A stretch of DNA of 64,000 bases from Streptomyces aidingensis (GCF_900112355.1 NZ_FOLM01000009.1:62001-126000), one strand, 5' to 3'. Counted from the first letter of the stretch, positions 16,091 through 24,209 are shown. Translations and numbers: made by a program. The notes: a model not told the origin generated them from the letters alone.

Positions 16091-16816
16091 TCAGACCAGG
16101 ACCACGCAGCCCCGCCGCTCCAGCCCGGCCAGCAGCGGCAGGGCGGGGTCGATGCCGTTCCACCGCAGATCCAGCTTCTCCAGCGCGGGCATCGCGGCCA
16201 GCCAGTCCGGCAGCCGGCCGCCGCCGAGCCGGTTGGACCGCAGATCGATCTGGCGCAGCAGCGGCAGACCGGCCAGCGCCTCGGGCACCGTGGCCAGCGC
16301 GTTCTCCCGCAGCTCCAGATGGCGCAGCTCGCGCAGCCCGGCCACCGACCCGGGCAGGCCCGTCAGGGCGTTGCCGCGCAGCCACAGTTCCCGCAGCCCG
16401 GTGAGCCGGCCGATCGAGCCGGGCAGCGTGGTGAGCCGGCTGTGCTGCGCGCGCAGTTCGACCAGGCCGGTCATCGCGCCGATGCTCCCGGGCAGGGCGG
16501 TGAGGGGATTCTCGCCGACGTTGAGATAGCGCAGCCGGGTCAGTCGTCCCAGCGACTCGGGCAGCCGTGCCAGCCGGTTGTCGTGCAGGTAGAGGCAGCC
16601 GCCCAGCCCGGTCAGCTCGCCCAGTTCGTCCGGCACCGCGGTGAGGGCGTTGTGCCCCAGGTCCAGGGTGTCCAGCTGCCGGAGCCGGGCGATCCGCGGC
16701 GACAGCGCGGTGAGCCCGTTGCCGGCGAGGATCAGCACGCGCAGCCCGGTCCGCTCCCAGACCGACTCGGGCACCGTGCCGAGCCCCCGGCGCCACAGGT
16801 TCAGCTCATCCGTCAC
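16091..16816 (-). CDS. Leucine-rich repeat protein
   Basis: The 241-aa protein consists almost wholly of about nine LRR units of 22-24 residues, with the pattern LxxLxxLxLxxNxLTxLPxSIG. It has no signal peptide or membrane segment, so it is likely cytoplasmic, forming a curved solenoid for protein binding. Such short, plant- or SHOC2-like bacterial LRR proteins have no assigned function. GTG 16816 is preferred over GTG 16825 because GAGG then lies 8 nt upstream. It lies alone, convergent with the VanZ gene and 51 bp upstream of a monooxygenase-fold gene on the same strand. Confidence 0.83.
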   Translation of the reverse strand: MTDELNLWRRGLGTVPESVWERTGLRVLILAGNGLTALSPRIARLRQLDTLDLGHNALTAVPDELGELTGLGGCLYLHDNRLARLPESLGRLTRLRYLNVGENPLTALPGSIGAMTGLVELRAQHSRLTTLPGSIGRLTGLRELWLRGNALTGLPGSVAGLRELRHLELRENALATVPEALAGLPLLRQIDLRSNRLGGGRLPDWLAAMPALEKLDLRWNGIDPALPLLAGLERRGCVVLV

Positions 16817-16876
16817 GGCGGTCACCTCACGGCTGCTTCCCCGCAGCCGGTCACATGTCCGTCCCGGTGACGTTCC

Positions 16877-17263
16877 TCACCAGCCACGCCCGCGTCCTCT
16901 CGCTTTCCCCTCGTTTTCCTCTCGTTCCTCTCGCCCGCGCCCCCGAAGCGCGCGGACCTGGCCGGCCGGGGGCGTCCCCGCGTCGGTGAGGTGCCGCAGG
17001 CTGAAGGGCCGGCTCAGCAGCGTCTCCAGCTCCCGGGCGACATGCCGGAAGTGCGGCGTCCCGAAGTGGCGTTCCAGTGCGTCCCGGCCGGTCCACTCCT
17101 CGATGATCACCATGCTCCCCGGCCGGCTGGGGTCCACGTACGGCTGGTAGGCGAGGCAGCCGGGCTCCTCCAACGAGGGCTCGATCATGGCCTCCAGGGC
17201 CGTGCGCAACGCGTCCTCCTTCCCGCGGGCGGCGTCGAACACGGCGATGACGGTCAGGCTCAT
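16877..17263 (-). CDS. Antibiotic-biosynthesis-monooxygenase-domain protein (YgiN-like)
   Basis: The first about 95 residues of this 128-aa protein form a dimeric alpha/beta ABM domain: VIAVFDAARGKEDALRTALEAMIEPSLEEPGCLAY, then MVIIEEWTGRDALERHFGTPHFRHV. The tail of about 30 residues is strongly charged (Arg/Glu/Gly) and looks disordered. Relatives include quinol monooxygenase YgiN and cofactor-free oxygenases of polyketide pathways. It overlaps the upstream gene, which has the same fold, by 4 bp. The two may form a heterodimer (inference). Confidence 0.82.
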   Translation of the reverse strand: MSLTVIAVFDAARGKEDALRTALEAMIEPSLEEPGCLAYQPYVDPSRPGSMVIIEEWTGRDALERHFGTPHFRHVARELETLLSRPFSLRHLTDAGTPPAGQVRALRGRGREEREENEGKARGRGRGW

Positions 17264-17598
17264 CGTACGGTCTCCTCGGGAGCCGGGGCGGTCGTCGCGG
17301 TCTGCTCGTCCTCGATGCGGGTGCCCCTGATCAGCCAGGCCGGTCCCTCGGCGTAGTCCTTGATCAGCTCGAAGAAGCGGGCGAAGTGCGGCCCCTCGCA
17401 GTGGAGACCGAAGGCGCGCTCGTCCTCGTACGCCTCGTTGAGGTAGAAGCGGCCGGGCCGCTCGGCGTCCGCGATGAGTTCGAAGCGGAGGGTGCCGGGC
17501 TCGTCGGCGGCCGAGTCGCGGCCGTCCTGCAGAGCAGCCGCGACGAACTCGGCGCGGCGCTCCTCCGGCACGTCGAAGCTGACGGCGATGTGGTACAC
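17260..17598 (-). CDS. Second ABM-domain protein (LsrG-like)
   Basis: The 112-aa protein shows the ABM ferredoxin-like fold: VYHIAVSFDVPEERRAEFVAA, RFELIADAERPGRFYLNEAYEDERAF, then HCEGPHFARFFELIKDYAEGPA. The closest recognisable pattern is LsrG-like ABM proteins. The start is taken as GTG 17598 with GAGGAG very close upstream; no in-frame ATG is nearby. It is the first gene of a two-gene operon divergent from an XRE regulator, and the regulator probably controls it. Substrate unknown. Confidence 0.78.
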   Translation of the reverse strand: MYHIAVSFDVPEERRAEFVAAALQDGRDSAADEPGTLRFELIADAERPGRFYLNEAYEDERAFGLHCEGPHFARFFELIKDYAEGPAWLIRGTRIEDEQTATTAPAPEETVR

Positions 17599-17697
17599 GA
17601 GGCTCCTCGGGGTCGTCGTTCTCTCTGACGCCCCCGATGCTTCCGGCTGCGGAGCGCGCCCGGCAGGGCCGCCTCGCACCGGGGGACCGGCCGGCCT

Positions 17698-17712
17698 GGT
17701 TCCGGCAGAACC
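17698..17712. promoter_or_regulatory. Inverted repeat GGTTC-N5-GAACC between divergent genes
   Basis: A perfect 5-bp inverted repeat with a 5-bp spacer lies about 24 bp upstream of the XRE gene's -10 box and 100 bp upstream of the ABM operon. It is a candidate operator for the XRE regulator. Confidence 0.45.
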
Positions 17713-17735
17713 CCCCTGGGACCGCGACCGGTTCG

Positions 17736-17741
17736 TACAGT
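17736..17741 (+). promoter_or_regulatory. -10 box of XRE regulator, probably leaderless transcript
   Basis: TACAGT ends 7 bp before ATG 17749 and no ribosome binding site is present. This spacing is typical of leaderless actinobacterial mRNAs. No convincing -35 box was seen. Confidence 0.5.
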
Positions 17742-17748
17742 GGGCCGT

Positions 17749-18606
17749 ATGGATCGCAGAGCCGAACTGGGCGCCTTCCTCCGCTCGCGCCGGGCCCGCC
17801 TGAAGCCGGAGGACGTCGGACTGAGCGGCTTCGGCAGCCGACGGCGGGTCCCCGGCCTGCGCCGGGAGGAACTCGCACAGACGGCCGGCGTCAGCGTGGA
17901 CTACTACGTGCGCTTCGAGCAGGGGCGCGGGGAGAACGTCTCGGACTCCGTCATCGACGCCGTGGCCACCGCGCTCCGGCTGACCGCCGCCGAGCGTGCG
18001 CACCTGCACGACCTGGCCCGTGCCGTCGGGGGCCGCCCGGGGGCCGCACGGACGGCGCGCCCGGAGGTCCGGGCCGGGGTGCGGCGTCTGCTGGAGGCGC
18101 TCACGGACGTTCCGGCCTATGTCGTCGGACGGCGCACCGACATCCTGGCGTGGAACGGCCTGTACGCCGAACTCCTCACCGACCTCGCGGCGTTGCCGGC
18201 CGACCGGCGCAACACGGCCCTGCTGACCTTCCTCGACGCCGGGGTCCGCGCGCGCTACATCGACTGGGAGACCAAGGCGCGCAACGTCGTGGCCTATCTG
18301 CGCATGGACCACGGACGCCACCCCGACGACCCGGCCTTCGACCGCCTCATCGCGGAACTGTCCGACGGCAGCGCGGAGTTCCGCCGGATGTGGGCAGCGC
18401 GCGAAGTGGACGAGCGTACCCACGGCACGTACCGCATGCGCCACCCGGCGGTCGGGGAGCTCACCGTGCGGTACGAGGGCCTGCGGCCCGCCGGAGACCC
18501 GGAGACGACGCTGATCGCCTACACCGCCGAGCCGGGCTCCCCGTCCGAGGCGGCCCTGCGCCGGCTCGCCCGGCGGACCGCGCCAACCGGGAGCCCGGTC
18601 GGCTGA
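17749..18606 (+). CDS. XRE-family regulator with MmyB-like ligand-binding domain
   Basis: The 285-aa protein has an N-terminal XRE helix-turn-helix (ELGAFLRSRRARLKPEDVGL, then VPGLRREELAQTAGVSVDYYVRFEQGR) and a C-terminal PAS-like MmyB domain (VPAYVVGRRTDILAWNGLYAEL, TFLDAGVRARYIDWETKARNVVAYLRMD, MRHPAVGELTVRYE). This architecture is abundant in Streptomyces, typically beside the oxidoreductase genes it controls. Here the divergent target would be the two ABM genes. ATG 17749 fits a leaderless start; GTG 17740 is in frame but overlaps the -10 box. Confidence 0.85.
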   Translation: MDRRAELGAFLRSRRARLKPEDVGLSGFGSRRRVPGLRREELAQTAGVSVDYYVRFEQGRGENVSDSVIDAVATALRLTAAERAHLHDLARAVGGRPGAARTARPEVRAGVRRLLEALTDVPAYVVGRRTDILAWNGLYAELLTDLAALPADRRNTALLTFLDAGVRARYIDWETKARNVVAYLRMDHGRHPDDPAFDRLIAELSDGSAEFRRMWAAREVDERTHGTYRMRHPAVGELTVRYEGLRPAGDPETTLIAYTAEPGSPSEAALRRLARRTAPTGSPVG

Positions 18607-18742
18607 GCCGCCGGGCGGCCGGCCCCCCGGGGGCTGCCCTTCCGGAGCGGTGGGCACGGCACAGATGCCATGCCCCAGCAGCACCCCCGACCTGCGAGGG
18701 CGAGCCGGCGAGAAGCCGCTGCCGGACGTCCGGGGCGGTCCG

Positions 18743-19801
18743 CTACCGGCCGGTGTCCCAGGCCGTGCCGAGGCGCAGCAGGCCGGTGCGGTACTCGACC
18801 CGGTCGCACCAGGCCGTGGGCCAGGCCGCGATGCCCAGGCGGGCACCGGCCAGCGCGCCCGCGATGGCGGCGATGGAGTCGGAATCGCCACGGGTGGCGG
18901 CACCCCGCCGGATCGCGGTGACCGGCTCGTCCGGGAACCGGAGGAAGCACAGCAGCGCCGTGGCCAGGGCCTCCTCGGCGATCCAGCCGTCGCCCGTGGC
19001 CGCACAGGGATCGCTGTCCGGCCCGAAGCCGGGCAGGGCGGCCTCCAGCCGGTCCAGCGCGGCCAGGCACTCGTCCCAGCCGCTCGCGATGAACTCCTCC
19101 GGCGTGGCGCCCAGCGCGGGGCGCTGCCACAGACCGCCGAGCCAGCGCTCGTGGTAGACCGTGCGGTTGTCCCCGGCGTAGGCGCGCAGCGCGGCGGGGA
19201 GTCCGCCGGGCGGGCAGCCCTCGGCGAGCAGCCGGACGGCGTGCGCGGTGAGGTCCGAGGCGGCCAGCGCGGTCGGATGCCCGTGCGTCATGCCCGCCTG
19301 CAACTGCGCGGCCCCGGCCCGCTCCTCGTCCGTCAGGCCGGGCATCAGCCCCAGCGGCGCGACCCGCATATTGGCGCCGCAGCCCTTGGAACCCGCTCCG
19401 GTCGCCTGCTGCCAGGGCCGGTCGCCGTCCAGCAGCCGGCACGCGGCCAGACAGGTGTGCCCGGGCGCGCGGTTGTTCTCGGGCGAGTGGTACCAGGCCA
19501 CGAACTCCTCGCGCAGCGCCCGTTCCAGGCCCTCGGGCGTCAGCGAGCCCGCGTCGCCCGCGTCGCCCGTGCCGCCCGAGTGGCCCGTGGCGGCCTGGAG
19601 CGCCCGGCCCACCGCCAGCGTCATCTGGGTGTCGTCCGTGACCACGGCCGGGTCCGGCAGGGGCAGTTCCCGCCAGGGGCCGAGCGCCGCGATGGCCTCG
19701 GTGTCCTTGAATTCCGTCGGCCAGCCCAGGGCGTCCCCCAGGGCCAGCCCGAACAGTGAGCCGGTCGCCGCCGTACGCTGTGCCGCGTTCGCCACCTTCA
19801 T
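18743..19801 (-). CDS. ADP-ribosylglycohydrolase family protein
   Basis: The 352-aa enzyme matches the DraG/ARH family: ATGSLFGLALGDALGWPTEF at the N-terminus, the metal-binding VVTDDTQMTLAVG near residue 55, and GAATRGDSDSIAAIAGALAGARLG near residue 320 containing the second Asp cluster. Family members remove ADP-ribose from protein or small-molecule targets using two divalent metals. A short Gly/Asp/Ala repeat (about residues 75-87) is inserted after the first metal site. It is convergent with the XRE gene and divergent from the PP2C gene, and target proteins are unknown. Confidence 0.9.
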   Translation of the reverse strand: MKVANAAQRTAATGSLFGLALGDALGWPTEFKDTEAIAALGPWRELPLPDPAVVTDDTQMTLAVGRALQAATGHSGGTGDAGDAGSLTPEGLERALREEFVAWYHSPENNRAPGHTCLAACRLLDGDRPWQQATGAGSKGCGANMRVAPLGLMPGLTDEERAGAAQLQAGMTHGHPTALAASDLTAHAVRLLAEGCPPGGLPAALRAYAGDNRTVYHERWLGGLWQRPALGATPEEFIASGWDECLAALDRLEAALPGFGPDSDPCAATGDGWIAEEALATALLCFLRFPDEPVTAIRRGAATRGDSDSIAAIAGALAGARLGIAAWPTAWCDRVEYRTGLLRLGTAWDTGR

Positions 19802-19985
19802 CCCCTCCCGCCGGTGCGACGAGCAGCCTAGCGGCCCGGGCGCCGGGACGGACCCCGCGCCGGGTCATTACGGAGAGTAGCTGTCCGTGACGGCCGGAGC
19901 GCAAGGTGAAAGTGCGGGGAGGTCGCGTGAGGATGGTTGTCCGTGGCCAGGCAGACGCGCAACAACACGCTGAGAGGCGATGATC

Positions 19986-21182
19986 ATGAATGATCGGTTC
20001 GGGCCGGCCGAGCTTCTGGCCGCAGCCGAGGACGCGGCACCGGTGCACTTTCTGGACACGGTCGCGCGCAACCTGCGAGACCGGTTCGGCGCCCGGTACG
20101 TGACGTTCCTGCTGGTCGACCTCGTTGGCCGGCAGGTGGTGCGGATCAGCGAAGAGGCCGTCACGCAGCGGGGCCGGCGCGCCGACCAGATTCCCCTGAC
20201 GGGAAGCATCTACGACAAGGTCCTGCGGTCCCAGAAGCCGGCGCAGGCCCCCGGCGGCGGACACGGGCAGCGGGTGGTCACCCCGGTCACCAACCGGGGC
20301 GACACCATCGGCGTGCTGGAGCTGTTCCTGCCCCGGGTCACGCCGGAAGTGCTGGAGCAGGTCCAGGCGGCCGCGCACGCGCTGGCGTACATCATCGTCA
20401 CCGACCGCCGCTTCACCGACCTCTACCACTGGGGTCAGCGCACCGAGCCACTCACTCTGGCCGCCGAGATCCAGCGCCAGCTCCTGCCCTCGGCGCCCTC
20501 CTGCGAGGCCGCCCAGTTCACCCTCGCCTGCGCCCTGGTGCCGTCCGACTCCGTTGCCGGGGACAGCTACGACTACAGCCTGGACCATGACACCGTGCAC
20601 CTGTCCATCACTGATGCCATGGGTCATGACGTCGACGCCTCCCTCATGGCCACTTTGCTGGTCAACGCCTCCCGCGGTGCCCGCCGCGCCGAGGAGGATC
20701 TGGCCGCACAAGCCCGCCGGACCAATCAGGCCCTGCTCGACCACGGCCGCGGTGCCCTCGCCACCGGCCAGCTCCTGCGCATTGCGCTCGACGGGTCCGG
20801 CGCTCAGCTCGTCAACGCCGGCCACCCGTGGCCGCTGCGCCTGCGCGAGGGCGCAGCCGACCAAGTACGCCTGGGCGTCGACCTGCCCTTCGGTATCCAC
20901 GCATCCGGCCGCTACCGGGTCCAGGCCCTCGAACTGCTTCCGGGCGACCGTCTGGTGCTCTACACCGACGGTATGCAAGAGCGCCAAGCCGCATCCCTCG
21001 ACCTGCCCGACGTGATCCGCAACACTGCCGGCGAACACCCCCGCGAGGTGGTCCGGACCCTGACCCAAGCGGTCACCGAAGCCTGCGGCGGACACCTTCG
21101 GGACGACGCCACCGTGGTGTGCCTGGACTGGCACGGGCCCCAGCCCGCAGGCCGCCACGCCCAGGCCGGAGCCGACAGCTGA
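19986..21182 (+). CDS. GAF-PP2C (SpoIIE/RsbU-type) serine/threonine phosphatase
   Basis: The 398-aa protein has an N-terminal GAF-like region (residues about 15-150, IPLTGSIYDKVLRS and GDTIGVLELFLP) and a C-terminal SpoIIE domain. Metal-binding residues are visible in VAGDSYDYSLD (usually GDWYD), ITDAMGHDVDASLMATLL, VLYTDGMQE and LRDDATVVCLDW. Such phosphatases dephosphorylate anti-anti-sigma factors and so release alternative sigma factors under stress. No kinase domain or anti-sigma partner lies beside it. ATG 19986 is preferred over 19980 because GAGAGG then lies about 8 nt upstream. Confidence 0.88.
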   Translation: MNDRFGPAELLAAAEDAAPVHFLDTVARNLRDRFGARYVTFLLVDLVGRQVVRISEEAVTQRGRRADQIPLTGSIYDKVLRSQKPAQAPGGGHGQRVVTPVTNRGDTIGVLELFLPRVTPEVLEQVQAAAHALAYIIVTDRRFTDLYHWGQRTEPLTLAAEIQRQLLPSAPSCEAAQFTLACALVPSDSVAGDSYDYSLDHDTVHLSITDAMGHDVDASLMATLLVNASRGARRAEEDLAAQARRTNQALLDHGRGALATGQLLRIALDGSGAQLVNAGHPWPLRLREGAADQVRLGVDLPFGIHASGRYRVQALELLPGDRLVLYTDGMQERQAASLDLPDVIRNTAGEHPREVVRTLTQAVTEACGGHLRDDATVVCLDWHGPQPAGRHAQAGADS

Positions 21183-21271
21183 GCGCACCGGCCCGGCCCA
21201 GCACGCTTGCGGAAGCCGTGAGACCGTCACCATACGAACTACTGGAACTGACGCGCCCGGGACGGGGAAGC

Positions 21272-21464
21272 GGCGCCCGACCCTCGACGCTCATCCCGCT
21301 CGCGCGGGCGTACCGGGTGTCGCTGGACCGGCTCATCGCCCGCACCGGCGACCGGTGACCCCCGGGTCCATCTGCGACACCGGTCCGGCCCGGCGGGCGG
21401 CGACGCCGTCGAACTGCTGCACCTCTTCGGCCCCCACGGCGACCAGGCCGTGGTCCGCACCTGA
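21272..21464 (+). pseudogene. Remnant of an XRE-cupin regulator
   Basis: Two fragments of a familiar Streptomyces regulator are recognisable. The first reads RPSTLIPLARAYRVSLDRLIARTGD, the last helix of an XRE DNA-binding domain, and ends at an in-frame stop at 21356-21358. In another frame directly after it comes DPRVHLRHR, the linker that normally follows TGD. Next comes the terminal DAVELLHLFGPHGDQAVVRT ending at TGA 21462-21464, which is the usual end of the cupin domain. Most of the cupin and the N-terminal HTH are missing. The frame break looks like a 7-bp insertion near CGGTGAC. Confidence 0.62.
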
Positions 21465-21476
21465 CCGCCGGCGGCC

Positions 21477-22820
21477 TCAGGACCCGCGCCGCGCGGCGAG
21501 CGCGGCGGCCCGCTCGTGCACCTGCCGGGCGTGGCGGTTGCGCAGATGCGGCCGGAGCAGCGCGCGCATGGCCGTGAACCGTTCGTCGCAGCGGCCCGAC
21601 CGGACCCGGGGGTAGCCGTCCAGCGCCTGGTTCCAGGTGGCACAGGCTTCCTCCAGCCGCCCGACGGCGAGTTGCCGTTCGGCCAGCAGGAAGTGGCGGC
21701 GGACGGTGGTGCGCCGGTAGCCGACGTGCCGCAGCCGCTCGGTGGCCTGCATGGCGTCGGCCGAGCCCTGGCGGTCGCCGAGGTGGTACCGCACCTGGCT
21801 GACGTGGTACATCAGCGCGGCCGGATCGTAGGAGGCGAACCCCTCGTCCTCGGTTCCCGCCCGGTCCAATGCTGCTTCCGCCTCGCCGAGATGGCGCAGC
21901 GCCGCCGCTCGGTCACCGGTATGGGCGGCGGCGTGCGCCTGCTGGCCGGCGAGAAAGGCCCGCCGCCGGGGCCCGGTGTCCGGTGCCGCCCCGGCCGCCG
22001 CGTCCGCCAGCCGCCGGGCCACCGGGCCGTGCCCCAGATCCACGGCCTGCACGCTCATCATGCGCAGCGTTCCGCAGTAGGCCGAGTGGTCGCGCGCCGC
22101 CCCGGCGAGTTCCAGCGCCTTGAGGTAGTAGCGCTGCCCCAGGCCGTGCAGCGTCTCGTCGACCGCCATGTAGCCGGTCAGCCTGCACAGTCCGGAAGCG
22201 GCCGACAGCAGCGCCGCCCGTACCTGTGCGGAGGCGTCCGCGCGCAGATACAGGGAGACGGTGTTGGCGAGGAAGCTCACCGCCATCGGCCTGGCGTGAA
22301 AAGTGCCGAACTCGTTGTCCAGCTCCGAAATCCGGCGGGTCATGGCGGTAACCGTGGCCACTTCGCCCTCCCCGATCCGTGACCCCTCTCCCCGGCGGAG
22401 CGCCGCTGTGCGGCTCACCGCCTCGGCCCACTCGGGGGCCGTCAGCGTCACCGAGAAGAACGCGGTACCGAGCACACCCCTGCGAGACGGATCCATGTCC
22501 TGCCTCCAAAACTCCGCCAGTTCCTCCACGGTACGGGCGGGCGTCGCCGGAGAGGAGTGGGCGGGGGGTGGCGGGAAACCGGCTTCGGTGTGGGTGACGG
22601 GATGATTCAGGCGGCGGCTGAGCAGCTCCAGGACGAGTCTGCGCACCGGCGGCCTCGGCAGCACGCCGTTGAGCCAGTGGCAGACGGAGGAGCCGTCGTA
22701 GCGCAGTGTGCGGCCGGTTTCCGTGCCCAGGCGGTTGAGGCGCCGGGCGAACTGTCCGTGGGTCCATCCGGTCTGCTCCAGCAGCAGCCGGAGCCGGTCG
22801 TTGGGCTGTCGTGAGGCCAT
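21477..22820 (-). CDS. XRE-like regulator with TPR-like C-terminal region
   Basis: The 447-aa protein starts with a DNA-binding-like helix-turn-helix (about residues 8-50, LRLLLEQTGWTHGQFARRLNRLG, then YDGSSVCHWLNGVLP). A Pro-rich linker and a long all-helical region of TPR-like repeats follow (for example AALRHLGEAEAALDRAG and RHFLLAERQLAVGRLEEACATWNQAL). The layout resembles Streptomyces developmental-type regulators that lack a recognised ligand domain. It is divergent from a 75-aa gene across 127 bp holding an imperfect palindrome. I infer that it regulates itself and the small gene; no direct evidence exists. Confidence 0.75.
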   Translation of the reverse strand: MASRQPNDRLRLLLEQTGWTHGQFARRLNRLGTETGRTLRYDGSSVCHWLNGVLPRPPVRRLVLELLSRRLNHPVTHTEAGFPPPPAHSSPATPARTVEELAEFWRQDMDPSRRGVLGTAFFSVTLTAPEWAEAVSRTAALRRGEGSRIGEGEVATVTAMTRRISELDNEFGTFHARPMAVSFLANTVSLYLRADASAQVRAALLSAASGLCRLTGYMAVDETLHGLGQRYYLKALELAGAARDHSAYCGTLRMMSVQAVDLGHGPVARRLADAAAGAAPDTGPRRRAFLAGQQAHAAAHTGDRAAALRHLGEAEAALDRAGTEDEGFASYDPAALMYHVSQVRYHLGDRQGSADAMQATERLRHVGYRRTTVRRHFLLAERQLAVGRLEEACATWNQALDGYPRVRSGRCDERFTAMRALLRPHLRNRHARQVHERAAALAARRGS

Positions 22821-22898
22821 GTGGAAACTCCCGCGTGGTGCAGCGGGCTTCAGCGATTTCAGCCCGCCCGTCGGGGCCGACAGTACCGCTGGTCACAC

Positions 22899-22928
22899 AC
22901 CTTCGGTTGTGCTGTGCGCACGGAAGGT
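22899..22928. promoter_or_regulatory. Imperfect 30-bp palindrome between regulator and small gene
   Basis: ACCTTC at 22899-22904 and GAAGGT at 22923-22928 form a perfect inverted repeat with an 18-bp spacer that itself holds CG/TGC-rich partial symmetry. It is centred about 35 bp upstream of the small gene and about 95 bp upstream of the regulator gene. Confidence 0.45.
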
Positions 22929-22947
22929 AAGGACAAGCGGAGGCGGC

Positions 22948-23175
22948 ATGAGCGGTACGGAGCCCAGACCGGGACGCTGGGTGCGGGACACCCTGACCGG
23001 CAAGGTCGGCATCTACCTGGGGAAAACCGATGCCGGACACATGCTCTGGCCGCCCTACCGGGGACCGGCCTGGGCGGTCGCCGATGAATTCCTGAAAGTG
23101 CTGAGCAGGGACGAGGAACTGCTGGAGAAGGTGCGGGCGCTGAACGAGCACAGCGCCCGGGGCCCGTTGCTCTGA
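22948..23175 (+). CDS. Small hypothetical protein paired with XRE-TPR regulator
   Basis: The 75-aa product (MSGTEPRPGRWVRDTLTGKV start) has the pattern of a small beta-rich domain followed by a helix: R.TLTGKVGIYLGKTDAGHMLWPPYRG, then AVADEFLKVLSRDEELLEKVRALN. It has no signal peptide or membrane segment. The ribosome binding site GCGGAGG is 4-5 nt before ATG 22948. I do not recognise a characterised family; similar small proteins next to XRE regulators recur in Streptomyces, which suggests a regulator partner or effector role (inference). Confidence 0.75.
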   Translation: MSGTEPRPGRWVRDTLTGKVGIYLGKTDAGHMLWPPYRGPAWAVADEFLKVLSRDEELLEKVRALNEHSARGPLL

Positions 23176-23193
23176 GCCGCGTGGTGCCGCGGC

Positions 23194-24108
23194 CTACAGG
23201 GGTGTGACCTCCAGGGCCTTGAGGTCCGCCGGGTCGCCGATGAGGTCGATGGCCGCGATCCGGCCGTCGGTGATGGTGAACGACCAGGCCACCCTGGTCC
23301 GTCCGCCCGGCGCCCAGACCAGGCCGGAGGCGCCGCCCAGCAGGGCCGGCCGGGCACCGGCGGCCCGCCCCCGGAGGTACTCGGCGACCGCCGGGACGCC
23401 CCGGAGTTCCGGCGCCGCACCCAGCGCCACCGCCATGCTGTCGGCGCGCATCACCACATCCGGGTCGAGCAGCGTCAGCAGCCGCTCGAAGTCGCCGCCG
23501 CGGGAGGCCGCGAGGAACGCGTCGACGACCGCGCGGCGGCGGGCCGGAGGGGTGCCGTCCGGGGAGGCCGCCTCCGGGTCGGTGCCCTGCACCCGGCGCC
23601 GGGCGCGGCTGGCCAACTGGCGGGTGGCGGCGGGCGAGCGCTCCACGATCGGGGCGATCTCGTCGAACGGCACCGCGAACATGTCGTGCAGCACAAAGGC
23701 CAGCCGTTCGGCGGGGGAGAGGGTGTCCAGGACCACCAGCATGGCCATGCCCACGGAGTCGGCGAGCACGGCCGCCTGCTCCGGGTGGGCGGCGGGGCGG
23801 GAGACGGGCGGCTCCCCGGGGCCACCGGGGGCGGCGGGCCCGGAAGGGCCGGAGTCCAGCGGCAGTTCCCGGCGGGTGGAGCGGGAGCGCAGCATGTTCA
23901 GCGACACCCGGGCGACCACCGTGGTGAGCCAGCCGGCGAGGTTGTCCACGTCCCGGGTGCCGGTCCGGCTCAGCCGCAGCCACGCCTCCTGCACGGCGTC
24001 GTCGGCCTCGCTCACCGAGCCCAGCACCCGGTGGGCGACCGCCCGCAGACGCGGGCGGTGCTCCTCGAACCGCTCGGCCAGAAACCGCTGCTCGTCCATG
24101 ATCGGCAT
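23194..24108 (-). CDS. ECF RNA polymerase sigma factor, SigJ/ECF41 type with SnoaL-like C-terminal domain
   Basis: The 304-aa protein has sigma region 2 (about residues 8-75, FEEHRPRLRAVAHRVLGSVSEADDAVQEAWLRLS) and sigma region 4 (about 118-172, LDTLSPAERLAFVLHDMFAVPFDEIAPIVERSPAATRQLASRARRRVQG). After these comes a SnoaL/NTF2-like domain (185-300, VDAFLAASRGGDFERLLTLLDPDVVMRAD) ending in the DLKALEV tail. ECF41 sigma factors have no separate anti-sigma factor; the fused SnoaL domain modulates activity. The divergent neighbour is a CMD-family gene, the classic ECF41 partner, and both genes carry matching promoters. ATG 24108 has AGGA 4-5 nt upstream. Confidence 0.92.
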   Translation of the reverse strand: MPIMDEQRFLAERFEEHRPRLRAVAHRVLGSVSEADDAVQEAWLRLSRTGTRDVDNLAGWLTTVVARVSLNMLRSRSTRRELPLDSGPSGPAAPGGPGEPPVSRPAAHPEQAAVLADSVGMAMLVVLDTLSPAERLAFVLHDMFAVPFDEIAPIVERSPAATRQLASRARRRVQGTDPEAASPDGTPPARRRAVVDAFLAASRGGDFERLLTLLDPDVVMRADSMAVALGAAPELRGVPAVAEYLRGRAAGARPALLGGASGLVWAPGGRTRVAWSFTITDGRIAAIDLIGDPADLKALEVTPL

Positions 24109-24138
24109 TCTTCCTCTCCGTGGGCCTTCGACGCTGTT

Positions 24139-24165
24139 GACCCCGCCCGGACCGGAAATGTGACG
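24139..24165 (-). promoter_or_regulatory. ECF41-type promoter of the sigma factor gene
   Basis: On the minus strand CGTCACA (24165-24159) and GTC (24141-24139) are separated by 17 bp, with GGGTCA around the -10. This is the same layout as the CMD promoter at 24183-24209 and suggests autoregulation. Confidence 0.62.
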
Positions 24166-24182
24166 TGGATCGCGGAAACGGC

Positions 24183-24209
24183 TGTCACATCCGGGCGGCG
24201 CGGCGGGTC
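24183..24209 (+). promoter_or_regulatory. ECF41-type promoter of the CMD gene
   Basis: TGTCACA at 24183-24189 followed after 17 bp by GTC at 24207-24209. As I recall, ECF41 sigma factors recognise TGTCACA with a CGTC-like -10. The gene start lies 64 bp downstream. Confidence 0.68.
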
